From Adiantum capillus-veneris (lineage: Eukaryota; Streptophyta; Polypodiopsida; Polypodiales; Pteridaceae): a stretch of 64,000 nucleotides of DNA. The stretch is taken from NCBI GenBank assembly GCA_014529385.2, contig CM043949.1, positions 111,269,977-111,333,976 on the forward strand, read 5' to 3'. The position numbers were made by a program, and so were the translations under genes. This document shows positions 32,674 through 46,252 of this stretch, piece by piece. Each line of letters begins with the position of its first letter. Within the stretch, counting starts at the first letter, position 1. The notes below the pieces were generated by a model. That model ran no database searches and was not told where the DNA came from. It saw nothing but the letters and a program-made list of their open reading frames with translations.

Positions 32674-32888
32674 CTATAGATCAAGGGGGAGGGAGGACCT
32701 GCTTTTTACAGGGAATATTCAAAATGAGCTAGTGGCCAAGTTTTAACTTTTTTGCCCTTGCAAAGAGTCAGTATCACAGTCTTTATGTGCATTGATATTT
32801 GTATCAATATCATAACCAATATTATCAATGCTCATATCAATTCACATACCAACTATGATATCGATGCAAATATAGACGCACATAATGA

Positions 32889-33562
32889 TGTTGTGGGGAA
32901 TACATCAAGTGTATTTATGAGGTAATCAAGTATTATCGTGTAAAAGTTTCCCTACGTACTCTATGGAACTATGCCAAGTCTCTCTTTTTGGTAGAATATC
33001 TATTAATTACACACCTTGTTTCCTAAATAAGGGTGATTAAATGCTTATTATGTTTACATAGGATTAAATGTATTTGGATAATTAAAAATGATAATTATGG
33101 ATTCATTATGCATAATGTATCATTAAATTTCTCAATTAAGCAAGTGAAAATCAATAAATAGAATTAATATGTCTAAATAGAAATGATACCAATCAAATTT
33201 AAATAAATATTTGCATCCAAAGTAAAAATCAAAATACTTGGAAATTACACTAGTTTTTGTTACAACGTCAAGCTTAACATGTACTAGTCCTGGATAATTG
33301 TCATCGATATTCATCATCATTGGTTCTCCTTGGTGGATATGAAAATCTTTGCCAGTGGCACACTTATTCATCGAGCTCACTCACTAGTGATTCACACTAG
33401 ACCGTTGTACTAGTTTTCCCTTATGTTGTATTTTTCCTTTTGATGTATCATAGACTTCTTATCTTGTGTCACAGAAGAAGAAGAATAAGGTTTTCCTCCA
33501 TTTTGTTTATGTGTGTTTGTGCTTGCAAGAGCTGAAGATCTCGCCTTCTCTATCTCTTTACA
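32889..33562 (+). repeat. Probable copia 5' LTR with decayed primer site
   Basis: It begins TGTTGTGGGGAATAC and ends TTTACA, followed by TAGTATCAGATCC, a near match to the tRNA-Met primer site. A copia gag-pol remnant lies downstream in the same orientation. It contains the 30-bp block that is also found in the element 2 scar. No 3' partner was found. Confidence 0.5.
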
Positions 33563-33979
33563 TAGTATCAGATCCTAATTGTGTCCGAGGAGCTTGGAGC
33601 AGCAAGCGAGAGTAGAAAAAGCGGTCTCAAGATTTTCAAAAGTCATTGCCAAATGATCTTTGATTGAGGTGCTTCTTTCTAGAGATTGTGCATCGACTTT
33701 GTGTAGAGACCTTTGGACTAAAATTGTGTATCCAAATTTTCATTCTAGGCATGTCTTCATTCTCATTTTGGTGTTAGAGTGCGTTCACCTACTATAGCAG
33801 TGCTAAGGTTTGATATTTTGTAGATTTGACTTTTGGTTTGGTTGTAATGTTTATAGATAATATCTATATTGGTTTATGTATGCATATTATGGTTACAAGT
33901 GGTAACTAACTATTTCTAAGAGGTTGCTGAGAGACTTGGTGAAGTGTTCAAAACATGTTGTCTAACAATGATGGAATCA

Positions 33980-36700
33980 ACCATATGTTTAGCGAGGGCC
34001 TATATAAGAACAAACTCCATGCTTGGAATTTCAAAATGAACAATTTACTTGTGGATTAAGTTTTATTGGGAGTGCATTGATGGAGAGCATGAGACAACAC
34101 TAGCATTACCAAAGGAAGGTGTAAGTGCTCCATAGATAAAGGTATTTAAAAATTGAAACCAGGGAGCTCAAAAGGTCATGTTTTGAATATATGGGAGTGT
34201 CCATGACACTATGATTGGGCACACACAAGATGCTCACACCCCTAAGGAGGCTTGGGATACCTTACTATGCTCAATGTAGCCAACACAAAAGCAAGGAAGC
34301 TACATTTGAAGGTTGCACTAAATGCAGTTAGAAGAAGAAAAACTCGTTAATAAATATCTGCTAAAGATATAGAGCACATGTGCATCCCTTGCAAAATTTG
34401 GTATTGTGATTGATGATTATGATAATGTGGAAGTATGTCAATGAGGTTTAGATCCAAAAAAAAACATCTTAAGATTGGTATATCCATCTTCAAGAGATAA
34501 TTTCTATGTTTATAGATCTGGTGTCCTTAATAATTGTGAAAGACAAGGAACATGAAGAAGACTCCTCGACACCTGCAAAAAATGAATTGGTCCTCTCTAA
34601 AAATAGAGAAAGAGAAAGAGAACATGGTAGATGTCATGAAGGTGGTTGAAGAAGTCAAGGTAATTTCCAAAGTAGGGGATCCCAAGAGGTTAGGGTAATG
34701 TGCAACAAAACAATACAGGTCAACATAGGAATGTTGTATGGTGGGGTTGTGGGAGACATGATTAATTTCAATGTGACTATCCAACCAAGAGGCAACACAA
34801 TAATTATGCAACCACTAGCAAGAATGTAGATGAGCCTAAGAGACTATTTGTGTGATGTACATGTCAAATACTATGTCAATAAATGTGGAAACATTTGGTG
34901 GCAATGTCTCGTATGTGGATTTGGTTGCATCAAATCACATGATCAATCATGGTGACTGGTTCAAGGTATTGCAAAATATGTATAATCTTGGCTATGTAGA
35001 TACTAGCGGTGATACGACACATGGTATACATACAAGAATTGTACCATTGTCTATGATAAATGGTAAAGTAAAGTACCTGGCTAATGTATAGCATGTACCT
35101 AGTATTACAAGAAATTTTTCTCTGCTAGGAAGATGTTTGAGTAAGGTTTGCAAGTTAGGTTTAAGTGTAATGGTCTCTTTGTTGAAGAGCATAAGAAGAA
35201 TGGAAGGTTAGTGGTCCATAGAAAGAAAGTGGGCCAAAAGGTTTACTCTAGGTGTAGATGTACCCAAAGTGAATGTTGTCATGTTTGCACAAGATGCAAG
35301 ATTTGTTTTAGATATTGAGATCGGGCACAAATGCATTGGTCATGTTAATTTGCAAAGGCTAAAGAAAATGCAAACTAAAGATATGGTTACAGGTTTGCCA
35401 AAATTTAAATTTGTTGAAGTGCAAAACATTTGTGAAGCTTGTAAGTCTAGAAAAAGTAGGCACAAGCATCCTTTCCTCACAATAAGTATGTGAGAAAGCA
35501 TGTACTAGTACATATAGATATATGGGCCTTGGCAAAGATTGTGTCTATGGGTGGATGCAAGTCCTATGTGAGTTGCACTGATGACCATATGAGAAAGCTA
35601 TGGGTCTATTTCATGAAGAAAAAAATGCAAGGTGTTTGTGAAATTTCAAAATCTCAAGGCTATGGTCTAAAAACAAATTGGAAAACATGTAAATTTCTTG
35701 AGGTCACATGAAGGGGGAGAATACTTCTTCAATGAGTTCAATGCTTATGCAAAAAAGCATGAAATTTAGAGGAATTTTTCATGTGGATGTATTCCATAGC
35801 ACAACAATGTTTCCAAGTGGAAGAATAAGTATAGATAAAAAATTGCTAAAGCATTGAGGAATGAGAATAGCAGGCTTCATTGTTATTAGGTTGAGGCTAT
35901 TTCTACAAGTGTTTACACTATGAACAAGACACCTACTAGTGTATTGCATGATATTACATTATGAACATGACACCTATATGTGCAGTGCATGATATGACAC
36001 CAAAAGAGAAGTTTTGAGGTGATAAATGTTCAAATGTATTTCTTATGTGCATGTGGTAGATGACTTGAGAAGTAAGCTTGACCCAACAACATAAAAATGT
36101 GTGTTTATTGGATATTCTATCTAGTAGAAAGGGTATAAGTGTTACAATTCTATTATGGGTAAAGTTAAGATACAAAAAGATGCTATTTTTTTATGAAATC
36201 AGAAGTTGGTATGTTGAGGTGAAGGATGAACTAGCAGTTGATGTGAAGGATGATTTAGGAGCTAGTGTAAGGGAGAATGTGGATGTAGAAAATACAAGTG
36301 CACACTCACAAGTTTTGAGTGTTCCGCAAGTGCAAAATCCATGGAGTGGCAGGCTACATGGAGGAGTGAGACTTGCTAACTCATTAGGGAATGTTTTAGA
36401 TAATTTTCTAAAATCTCCCTTGGGAGCCACAATTGGTGTGGCATTAAAGTTCCATACTCAATCAAACTTGTATCTCTCAAGCATAAAGGTAAGCTAGTAG
36501 AGTGTGTCATTGACATTATGGAAGTTTGGCATGTCTTATTGGGGGAGAGCTTTACAAAGGGAGAATGCATGGATCTCTTGGAGAGTAGGGGTGTTCTTTT
36601 ATGATCTTTTCTATGTTCCACCAAGATCCATAAAGAACTGGAATAGTGTCTCCAAGTTTGTGCTGCCTAATTTTAGGAATGGACTCCACCAAGTTTGAAA
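33980..36700 (+). pseudogene. Ty1/copia gag-pol remnant: gag, protease, integrase
   Basis: Fragments in order on the plus strand are: a gag N-terminal part (KNKLHAWNFKMNN, near 34010); a decayed knuckle near 34740-34785 (WWGCGRHD then CDYP); and a protease with DLVASNHMINHGDWF at 34918-34960, where DSG of the active site has become DLV. Next comes a pre-integrase zinc region (IGHVNLQRLKKMQTKDMV, then CEACKSRKSRH, 35326-35470). An integrase core piece follows (HIDIWALAK, GGCKSYVSCTDDHMRKLWV, 35510-35640), then an integrase tail near 36000-36180. Reverse transcriptase and RNase H are not recognisable. Many stops and shifts show an old copy. Confidence 0.75.
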
Positions 36701-38070
36701 GCAAGTGAAAGGAAAAGATACAAAATCTATTGTGAAATCCAAAAACTTCTAAAGGCTAACATTGCAAGAAAGTAGAAGTAGACTATCAATGTTTATGCAC
36801 ATCGTTGCATTTGTGTACTTTCGGCAAAGGTGGATTCCAAAGTGTTCAGAACAATGATGTCAATTAAATACCTTTAACCAAGTGAGGTAATGCCTATAGA
36901 ATGAAGTGATAGATTTTCTTGCAACTTTTGCCTTTGAAATAGATGGCAAGGTGTGTAGATAATGATTTTTTTTTCACGATTTTTTCTTGTGTATATGTCA
37001 TTCCTTTTGATAGTATGGCTTGCAAGTCCTAATAAGGATTGAAAAAACCATATTGTGCAAGAAATTTCTAGAATTGGGTGTACATCTACTTCCAAGCTAA
37101 AGCATACTCTTTAATTAGACCCCATTGTAAGTGCGTTGGTAGTGTGTACCCCATTAATTCCTACACCTGGCATTTTGTATACAATATTTTGATATCACTG
37201 GAAATTACTTGTTTGGTGAAAGTGAATCTTTTTTTTGGTTAAAGATTTTCTATAGTTGGAGGTGAAAGAGTGTGCCAATGTCATCAATTTAGTATTGTAA
37301 GGTTTTGCATACTAAAAAACCATAGTATTGTCATACCAACTTCATGAAACTATAAATAGCTCACCCAAATTCTCCACAGCCATCCATCCACATATAGAAT
37401 GAGCTATAGAGATAGAAATATGGCTAATGATGCATTTCTGCAAGGAGAAAAAAAGAGAAAATTTTATAAGAAAAAGACCATAATAGAGAAGAAGAAGGTA
37501 GAGAAGGAAGTAGAGGATATTGTAGTCAAACTCAAAGCAACTTTTTGTCATCTCAACCTTAAACAATTTATAACATGGTTGGAAAAATATATAGACCCTT
37601 CAAGTATAGGGCTTGAAGATGGAATGGAATATGATTTGAGGTTTGACATGATACTTTCAACACAACTAGATTAGATTGAATGTGTAGAGATAGACACAAG
37701 GGTTGCTATACTTTTTGGTGAAATTGAGAGTCTATATTGGGATTTACACTTTATATAGAGGCAAGGATAATATAATAGTGAAATCCTTTGGCTCAATTTA
37801 CTTGTACTTCCTTTATATTTTTGATTTATTATAAGAATGTTTGATTTTATAAGGGGTATATAGCTTTACAAAATGTTGGTTTTCAAAAGGGAATATTGTA
37901 TATTCTTTACAAATCATTTAGTGCTCTTTGCAAAGTTCCATCTCATATCTACTTTGAATTGTTTGCTAAACAGTGCCACCCTTAAGTAAAAATAGTGTTT
38001 CTAGGAGCCCAGTCACAGTTGTGTATACCTTTTCATGTAGAGATGACACCACCTAAAGAAAAATGCTTCC
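36701..38070. other. No recognised gene; one Lys-rich 91-codon frame
   Basis: A plus-strand frame at 37399-37674 is rich in Lys and Glu (KKKTIIEKKKVEKEVEDIVV) and then more mixed. It has no recognisable family and may be chance or a relic. Nothing else stands out. Confidence 0.3.
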
Positions 38071-38436
38071 AAAAAGAAAATAGTTACCAAACGTGCTTGA
38101 GCAATTATGTAGGCATTGTATAATATTATAACAAGCCTTTTAAGATGATATTTGGATGATGATGTCCACCACAGTAGAGGTGAGGAGGGAGAAACAACAC
38201 TGCAAAAAGAAAATAGTTAGCAAACATGCTTGAGCAATTATGTAGGCATCCTATAGTATTATGACAAGCCTATTGAGATGATATTGGATGACAATGTCCA
38301 CCACTATAGAAGTGAGGAGGGAGAAAGAGCATTGCAAAAAAACCTATTGAGATGATATAATAACAAGCCTGCTGAGATGTTATTTGGATGACAATGGCCA
38401 CCACTGTAGAATTTAGGGAGAAAGAGCATTGAAAAA
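38071..38436. repeat. 133-bp tandem repeat, about 2.7 copies
   Basis: AAAAAGAAAATAGTTA recurs at 38071 and 38204, followed in both by TGCTTGAGCAATTATGTAGGCAT, ACAAGCCT-TTGAGATGATAT and GATGTCCACCAC-like blocks. A third copy from about 38334 lacks the middle. Confidence 0.8.
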
Positions 38437-38897
38437 TGTAGGTGAAATGAGTGTGAAGGGATGGAAAGCTCCTCTAAGAGGAAATGAGAAAAAGTAAGTG
38501 AAAAAACATGCTCAAGGGCATCCTCCCCTTATATAAGTGTGCACAAATACCTAAGCATGATTTGATTTTGCACAAATATTGAGGCTAAAAATAGCAAATG
38601 TCCATTAATTTGGTTGTTTGTCCCAATTTTGGAGGCACATAGTTAGTCATTCTGCATGGATTTGATTGCTTGTCCCAATTTTGGAGGCACTTGATTGAGG
38701 GGCTATACAAATCCTAAAGATCCTTTCATGTCATTTTAAACTAACCCACCTAGTTTTCTCCCAAGTTTCAAGATAGGGTATCTATCTAGAATGATGCTAA
38801 TAGGACATCAATGTGCATCATATTTTTGTTAGCTTTAAGAAGGTGTTTTCTTTATGAATTTTTTGAAAGCGTGGATTGGTATCCATGGATACAAATT

Positions 38898-39300
38898 TCA
38901 TGTAGAGAAGACACCCTTATTCAATTTCATGAAATATTGTTTGCATCTTCATTGACTTCAAGGGTGACTTCTTTGACTTTAAGGGTGTCCTCCTTATGCA
39001 ATTCAAGTGTTTTGGGATGTCCACTCATGCATGTTGAATTCACATAAAGAGGAAACCCTTCAATTTATGAGAATTTTCTTGAATCTTCTAAAACTTAAGG
39101 GTGATTCCCTTGCGCAAAAATAAAGGAAGCGGATCCCCTTCCATTTAAGCTACATTCACATAAGAAGGACAACCTTCTTCAAGTTTATAAAACATATAGT
39201 TTATCATCTCTGAATTTAAGAGTGCCCTTCTTACACAATTTTAGTATTACTCGATGGCCCTCCGTTCATGCTAAAATCATGTAAAGGGAAAACCTTTCAC
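38898..39300. repeat. Diverged ~120-140-bp tandem repeat, four units
   Basis: A motif of the form TCA(C/T)(A/G)TA(A/G)A(A/G)GG(A/G)-AACC recurs at 38898, 39040, 39156 and 39277. Most units also contain TTAAG(G/A)GTG and CTTATGCAATT-like blocks. The units are much diverged. Confidence 0.55.
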
Positions 39301-39879
39301 AAAATAATCTATGTTGTGAGTTAACAATGCAAGATACTTTTATGAATATTTGAGCAATTGTTGTTTGATTGTACGTTAAAGATAGCTCTTGAAAAATAAT
39401 AATTTTATAAGAATTTATTTATTTATTTATTTCAACTCCCTACTTTCCTTGAGAGAAAATACCTAATTATTTTGATTATATTTTTTGTGGTTTATAGAAA
39501 TAAGAATTTACAAGAGAGCTACTTTTAGCCAAAAAATGTCTTGTGTTCACATAACATCAATGTTAACAAAGAGCACGTCCAATAAATTGGCATTACTCTT
39601 AGTAGATAAATGGAGAATGGTTCATAACCCTTGTGAGTGGAATGGAAATTAGGGTGGTAATCTTGTGATTGACGACATTGCATTGAAGAGTTCCATCAAA
39701 TACAACAAAGATTGAAAAAATTCTAGATGGACAAAGAAGGTGCAAGGGAAATTAAAGAGAAAAAACAAAGCTTTTTAATGGACCTTTGAAAATGACAACC
39801 TTTTTGAACATGATGAAAAACCTAAGGTAAGATGAAAATTTTGCAAGCACAATGTCTAGGCCAATGAAGCTTTGAGCCT

Positions 39880-42730
39880 AACTTTGACTGATAGAGCAAC
39901 ACTAGATCCCCCTTTTTGAATTCTCTTACTTTGATTTTACTATCATTCAAGTGCTTTATCTTCTATTGAACCACCTCTTGTTCCAACATAGTTCTCTGTA
40001 TGATTCATAGTATCTCACCAATTCATCCAATCTTTGCTTTGAGTTTCATTTGAAATCCTACCATGCTCAATAGGTACTCGAAGACTAGGAATTGAAAACT
40101 CTATAGCCATCACTACTTCTGTGTCATAAACCATATTGAAAGGTGTCATCCCAATGATAACCTTGTGAACGGTTTGATACACCCATAATGCAGTTTGATG
40201 TTTCTCATCCCAACTATGAGGCCCTTTCTGACATTTTTTGTCAATATGGTTTTGATTGTCTTGTTGCTGCTTTCAGCTTGCCCATTCCATGTGGCATAGT
40301 ATGGTGTTGATTTTTGATACTTGATTGAGAAAATGTCAGCCAATGTTTGGATTGTCTCATTGATGAAATGGGATTACTTATTTGACACAATTTCAATCGG
40401 ACATTGTAATCTTTGAATTACACGCTCATATAAAAATCATGTAGTAGACTTAGCAGTGTTGTCAGGTAATACCTTAGCCTCTACCCATTTGCTAACATAG
40501 TAGATTTCCATCACAATGTACCTTTTCTTTCTAGAGGTTATCTTCTTGAATGAACCCATGAATTCTAGTCCCCATTTCATAAACACTCCCAATTGTTGAT
40601 GGGTGTTACAGGGGTCATATATGTTGGTGGTATCCTTCCCATCCTCTGACAAATACCACAAGCTATGCAGAAAGCCCTAGCATCATCCATCATATTCTAC
40701 CACCATAGTCCCACTTGCAAAATTTCTTACAAGCAATGCCAATGGAAAAAAGTCCTCCAGAGTTCCCATTGTGATGGTGTGTGCCTATGCAAGGAAGAAT
40801 GCAAGTGATTACAGAGTAGATTTCCATCACAATGTACCTTTTCTTTCTAGAGGTTATCTTCTTGAATGAACCCATGAATTCTAGTCCCCATTTCATAAAC
40901 ACTCCCAATTGTTGAATGGGTGTTACAGGGGTCATATATGTTGGTGGTATCCTTCCCATCCTCTGACAAATACCACAAGCTATGCAGAAAGCCCTAACAT
41001 CATATTCTACCACCATAGTCCCACTTGCAAAATTTCTTACAAGCAATGCCAATGGAAAAAAGTCCTCCAGAGTTCCCATTGTGAGCCTCTGTAATCACTT
41101 GCATTCTTCCTTGCATAGGCACACACCATCAAAGAACCCCATTAATTCCCAATGTATACAAAGATCCTCTTATGATGGTGAACTTCAAACTCTTCAAAAT
41201 GAGTGGCTGCTTATTTTTCTAGGACCATTTTTCTAGGAATCCCCCATACTGAAGGAAATCATACACACATCTTGCAATTTTTTATCTAATCCTTCCATTT
41301 TCAAACTCTAAAACAATTCAACGTCTGGATCCTCCCGCATTAATATCTCTGAAAATCCTTCTATACTCCTTGATAAGAAATGGCACCACAGTGAGTCTTG
41401 CCTAGATTATGGAAGATTCTAAACTCAAGCTCCATCAAGAACATCATCCATGTGATCAATCTCCCTTGGATAATGACTTTGTCGAAAAAAACAAAAGACT
41501 ATAATGAACTACATAAAAGTGAAATATCTTGCACAATAGATCATGTATGCACTTCGTTTCACTAAAGACCATTCCCATTCTCCCCCTCTCTGTTGTGAAA
41601 TAACCTTGTTTAGCTATACTAAACTAGTGACTAACAAAGTAGACTAGGTTGTCTATCTTCCCATTAGGCTCGGCCAATATATATCACTCACATTGCTGCT
41701 CTAGATGCATCCACATGCACATGGATAATATCCTAGTCCGATTGATGAAAGATTGGCTTCCTATTGATCTCCTCCTTTAGACACTAAAAAATTGCTTCAC
41801 ATTATGGGGTTCAAATAGATTTCTTTCCCTTTTGAGTTAATTCATAGAGAGGAAGTGCCTTTTGCTGCAAACATGTGAATGAATCTTCTATATAAATTGA
41901 CATACCCCAAGACTGAGCTCAGTTTAGATACAGTTGTTGGTGCTCTTGCCTATTGAACACATTTAATCTTACCTCTTCCATCTCAATACAATTTCTAAAG
42001 ACAATGTGTCCTAGAAGTTAGCCTGAAGTTGGCATACCATAAGCACTGACTTAAATGGGTTCAAATAGATTCTCTTCTCTTTGCATCTTTTAAAAAACAT
42101 TTCCAAAAATAATAGATGCATTGCTTCCGTTGAGAATATTGTGAAGTCATCCATAAATATAGCTAGAAATTATGCAAGAACTCATTGAAGATATCCACAA
42201 TGCATCTTTGAAAGGTTTTTGGAGCATTATATAACCCAAATGGAATTACTAGATACATAAATGCTCTCCATTCAGTGATGAAAATCTTTTCTTTTATAAT
42301 CTTCTGGTGCAATTTTTAGTTGATCATTGTGACCATCCATGAAATTGCTCATTTTGTGTTTAGCAATCTCATCTAGCAACATATCTATGAATGAAAGTGG
42401 GTATGGATCTTTAATGGTTTGAGCATTAAGCTTCCTATAATCCACACACACCCTCAACTTTCCATTCTTCTTCAGTACCACTACAATTTATAACAACCAT
42501 TATTTCTTGCCACTTTAGTAATGAGCCTAGCTCTAGAAGATTGTTGATCTCCTCGTTTACCTTCTTGGAATAATTGGGATTCATTCTATACCTTTGCAGT
42601 CTCACTAGTCTGGTATCTAGTTTCATCGATATCTGATGTTAGCAAACTTCTAGATCAATACACTTCAGATCATTGTGCTCCCATGCAAATACATCTTTGT
42701 ACTTCTAAAACAATTCTAGATTTCTCTTTA
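39880..42730 (-). pseudogene. Decayed Ty3/gypsy pol (non-chromoviral type): RT and integrase
   Basis: On the minus strand, in order, there is an RT entry region (YRMNPNYSKKVNEEIN, near 42590) and KKNGKLRVCVDYRKLNAQTI (42470-42410). The catalytic part reads PFGLYNAPKTFQR then IFMDDF (near 42150). RNase H is too decayed to place. The integrase zinc part has CIACGICQRMG, and the core has WGLEFMGSF, where Glu replaces the first catalytic Asp. STPYYATWNGQAESSNKTI (40325-40260) holds the last catalytic Glu. The tail near 39900-40140 reads like TPFNMVYDTEVVMAIEFSIPS with stops. The sequence type points to an Athila/Tat-like lineage rather than the chromoviruses nearby. A 316-bp internal duplication adds to the damage. 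Confidence 0.8.
40501..41130. repeat. 316-bp duplication with an inverted 44-bp junction piece
   Basis: The integrase sequence starting TAGATTTCCATCACAATG occurs at 40501 and again at 40817. The last 44 bp of the first copy (40773-40816) are the exact complement of 41087-41130, which lies just beyond the second copy. Confidence 0.9.
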
Positions 42731-44300
42731 ATCTTTGGCCTCATATATTTGTTGATCTTAACCACTTTGGGATTTTAATTTGTGTCAAGATTCCACTCTT
42801 CAATCTCTTAGTTTTTTAGAAGGATCAAATTTGGACCACCTCCTTTTCTTTTGGCTAATGACTCTACTTCTTTTTCAGTTCAAATACTAACTACATACTC
42901 ATTGAACGGATCTCCTGGCTGTGCAAGTCCATGTTCCATTTCCACCCTTTTTGCAGCCTAGTTTGGATTCTATGTAAGATTTTGATTAAGGCAAAAAAAG
43001 ATTAGCTGCATTCATGGTAGTGAGAATTTTATAATAATTAGGAGAAAAAAATTTAGAGAGAGAGAACTCAAATGAATATAGGCTTTCTTGATTGATTAGG
43101 ATGAAAAGGGCTAAAATACAAGCTAAGCAATATGGCCTTATATAGGCTCATAGTGGAAAGGTGGCATTTAAAGCTAGAAAGTGATTTCCATCACATGTGG
43201 GAGAAGGGTCAAATTTGTCCCTTTAGGTCTTGTGAAGTTTCCCTTAAATTTTTGTGGCAATCCAAGTCCATTTAGTCAATAAAATGGCATGATGACCTAG
43301 AGCGGTGAGAAAGGACATAGGCAAATTTTTCAACCATTAAGTGATGGTTTTCTTGTTGAGTTGATGCTTATGAGGTTTTCTTCTTGAGGATTGACAACCT
43401 CAAAGAGTGGCCGTGCCACATACAAGTCACTTCCTAGATTATTGACATTATGTTAGTGCCAGATAGCTATGCTATAGATGTTTGTCGCAGTGACCCACTG
43501 ACATTCATCTTTGCAAATCCCTTTGTTTTATTGGCATCCATTGCAATTCAAAAAGGATACTTTCAATTGTAAATCCATCTCATCGGTCACATGTTTCTAT
43601 TTTCTTGAGGGACTTGCCTCCTTCTTAGGAATAATTTCTTCATAAGACATGTCCTTGTTTTTGTATTATTCCATCTATGAATATTTCCTTCAAGATCAAC
43701 TTTGCAACACCCTTCCATATGTAAAATGATGTGAAAATATAGAATAAATAAATCCCTACTATTGAATCCATGTGATATGCATTTTTTAATGTATTCACCC
43801 ATTCAAGAAAATTCTCCTCTTTTAAGAGGAAATCCATTCACCGAGCAGAACAATCCGAGTGCAGAATATTTTTGAGAAAAAGTAAAGAGAACTATAACAC
43901 AATTTTTTTTTTGTATTAAGCCCTACCATAATGTCAAGTGCAGGCAGTCCAACAAAATGGTCAATCAATAGAAGGTGATCATTGCAACAATACAAATTCC
44001 TAATTGATTAAGTAACATAAGCTATCGAAACAATCTAAGTATAAAGTCAGCAAAATATAATAGAATAGAGGTCAATTTTATTTAGGTAAGTTCAATTTTG
44101 ACGTGCAGATACTTTCTCTCTTCAAAATGAACATATATAGCAATTTTGTTGTCCTGTGTAGAGCCATCACACTATTCTCTCAGTGGAATCAAAATTTAGG
44201 AATCTCAAATCCAAATACATTAATATTACATTATCTTTATTTGGTTTGCTACGTCTATCATACTGTGTGATTGTACACGTGTATCAAATGCAGATAAGCT
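42731..44300. other. No gene recognised
   Basis: Open frames are short and have no recognisable product. A poly(T) run at about 43909 and a short GA run near 43060 are the only simple repeats. Confidence 0.4.
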
Positions 44301-44310
44301 TTCAAAGATC

Positions 44311-44570
44311 TAATGTGGAGTGTGAGAACTTCATGTTCGCACTTCAGATAGATATGAAAATTGTCAAAGATTGCAATTAATCCCATTTCTAATGAAATTA
44401 AATTGCAAGATTTGATCAATATTAACGATTATCGTAATGTGTGAAAGCCTTAAGCTTGCACTTTAGATAAATCGATATAGTGCAATGGATTATAAAATCG
44501 ATTATTGTAATGTGTGAAAGACAAAAGCTTGCATTTTAGATGAATCAATATAGTGCAATATTATTGAAAT
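44311..44570. repeat. Short diverged tandem repeat (73-bp period)
   Basis: TAATGTGTGAAAG followed by AAGCTTGCA(C/T)TTTAGAT and ATATAGTGCAAT occurs at 44435 and 44508. A weaker third copy (TAATGTGGAGTGTGAGAAC, CGCACTTCAGATAGATATG) begins at 44311. Confidence 0.7.
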
Positions 44571-46252
44571 GTTTTGTTTGAAGTGATGAAGTTATTTAGT
44601 GCATCAAAATATAATTTGATTGACATGAGTTTATTGAAGAATGCAAAGACTATTATTGTCTATTGTTAATTGATAATGTAGCACGATACTAATTGATAAT
44701 GTGGACAGATTTTGATCACTATATTGATCGATAGAGAATTGATTGTGCATTTTGTTGCTTTAAATTAATTTTGACTTCAAAATTAACAAGTGGATTTTGT
44801 TGATCTGGCAGCTTAAATTTATTTGTTAGCATGGTGAAAGGACATGAGTGGAATTACGTTCACAAGCTACGTTGTCGTGATGTGACACGTACATAGTGGG
44901 AACGCATGCTACAAGATCTATCTTGTAACTTTTTAGATACATAATTATCTTTCCTATAATGTACATATGCATATTTAAGTATAATAATAAGCCTTCTATC
45001 TCATCCTATTATTTTTCTCAAGGGTAACCTATCCTTACTTTACCATCAGAAAATACTATGGGAAAAGCTCAATAGCTCCGCCTCTTTAACTTGGGGCAAA
45101 AAGCATTGATTCTTTATTTCTACTATCTCATTATCATCTCACACCCTAGCTAGATCCTATATCTAGGGTAAACTCCAATATATATATATTCTATGTATTT
45201 TTTATACTTTTCTTATATTTCTTTTTAAATAGCTACTAGGAGGGAATCAAATCCTAGTGGGACACTAGGTGGCATGATTTCAAAGATACACTTACTTTAA
45301 TGCATTATTGCAAGCATGATTACAAAACTTTGTCAAGAAGCAATGTCATGATTTCATATGGCATGAGGTGTCCTTTGGAATTAAATGAAAGTCTAGGCTA
45401 AGTGGACCACGGGAAGACTTTTGCTGCCAGAAATGGACCCTATTTTGATGAATTTTTTACACAAGCTTCCAATCCGAATTGGAAAATGATTTTAATGAAA
45501 ATCGTAGCTAATGAGCTGAAGTTTCTGCCCATATTTTTACTTTTTTATTTGGAGCCACGGTTGAGGAGGTATGATCAAAATACTGGACCCCAGTCTGCCC
45601 ACATCATGCAGGGACAACTCATTTCCAACTTCCAATTCCTATTCACATTGGCTCCTCTCTTCTTGTGTAAACCCTTGGGGGTTCCCTTCACCTATAAAAG
45701 GGGACCTCTTCTTCCTTGAAGGGAACTCAAGTATTCAAGCCATTGATGAGAGGAATTCTTGAGGGAGTGAGTAGTAATGCCTAATTGTACTTAGCCCCAT
45801 TAACATAAGCCCAAGCCTACACTTTCTCCTAGAGGAAGACTAGCCATTCTTGTACGCTATCCTTGGAAGATCAACTCTAATCAAAGAAGGTGTTGTACTT
45901 GGCGTATCAATCAAAGTGGAGTGCTCCCCTCTTCTTCTCTCTCCATCAATAATGGTGCCGAAGGGTTTGTCAAGTAAGATGTGTTCTACATTGATGTTTT
46001 CTTGATTTCTTGTTGTTTTCATTTTCATCTTTAATCCAAAATATATATATATGTATCTAATCTCATCTCCTTAACCAAACCTATCTCTCTCACTCTTAGT
46101 AATTCATCCTCTCTACAAATTTTAGTTTCTCCTTGCTACAGGTACATCTCTCCCCGCAGTATCCTTATTGCCTACGGGTAAGAATAGGGCTTGGGAGGGA
46201 AACTTCTCATCTCTTCACTTCTCTCATATCTACATTTCTCATACTATCCTAG
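44571..46252. other. No gene recognised; TATA-like motif at 45693
   Basis: The stretch is mostly anonymous. CACCTATAAAAGGGGACC at about 45689-45706 is a good TATA-box match with a GC-rich downstream edge. It could be a promoter of an old LTR or of the sequence to the right. No LTR ends were identified. Confidence 0.35.

Noticed and set aside
32405-32746. Open frame encoding a long Arg-Glu repeat
   Set aside because: It is created by the (GA)n microsatellite; the flanking codons have no protein character.
37399-37674. Lys/Glu-rich 91-codon frame as a gene
   Set aside because: No family, no conserved neighbour and biased composition; kept only as a note.
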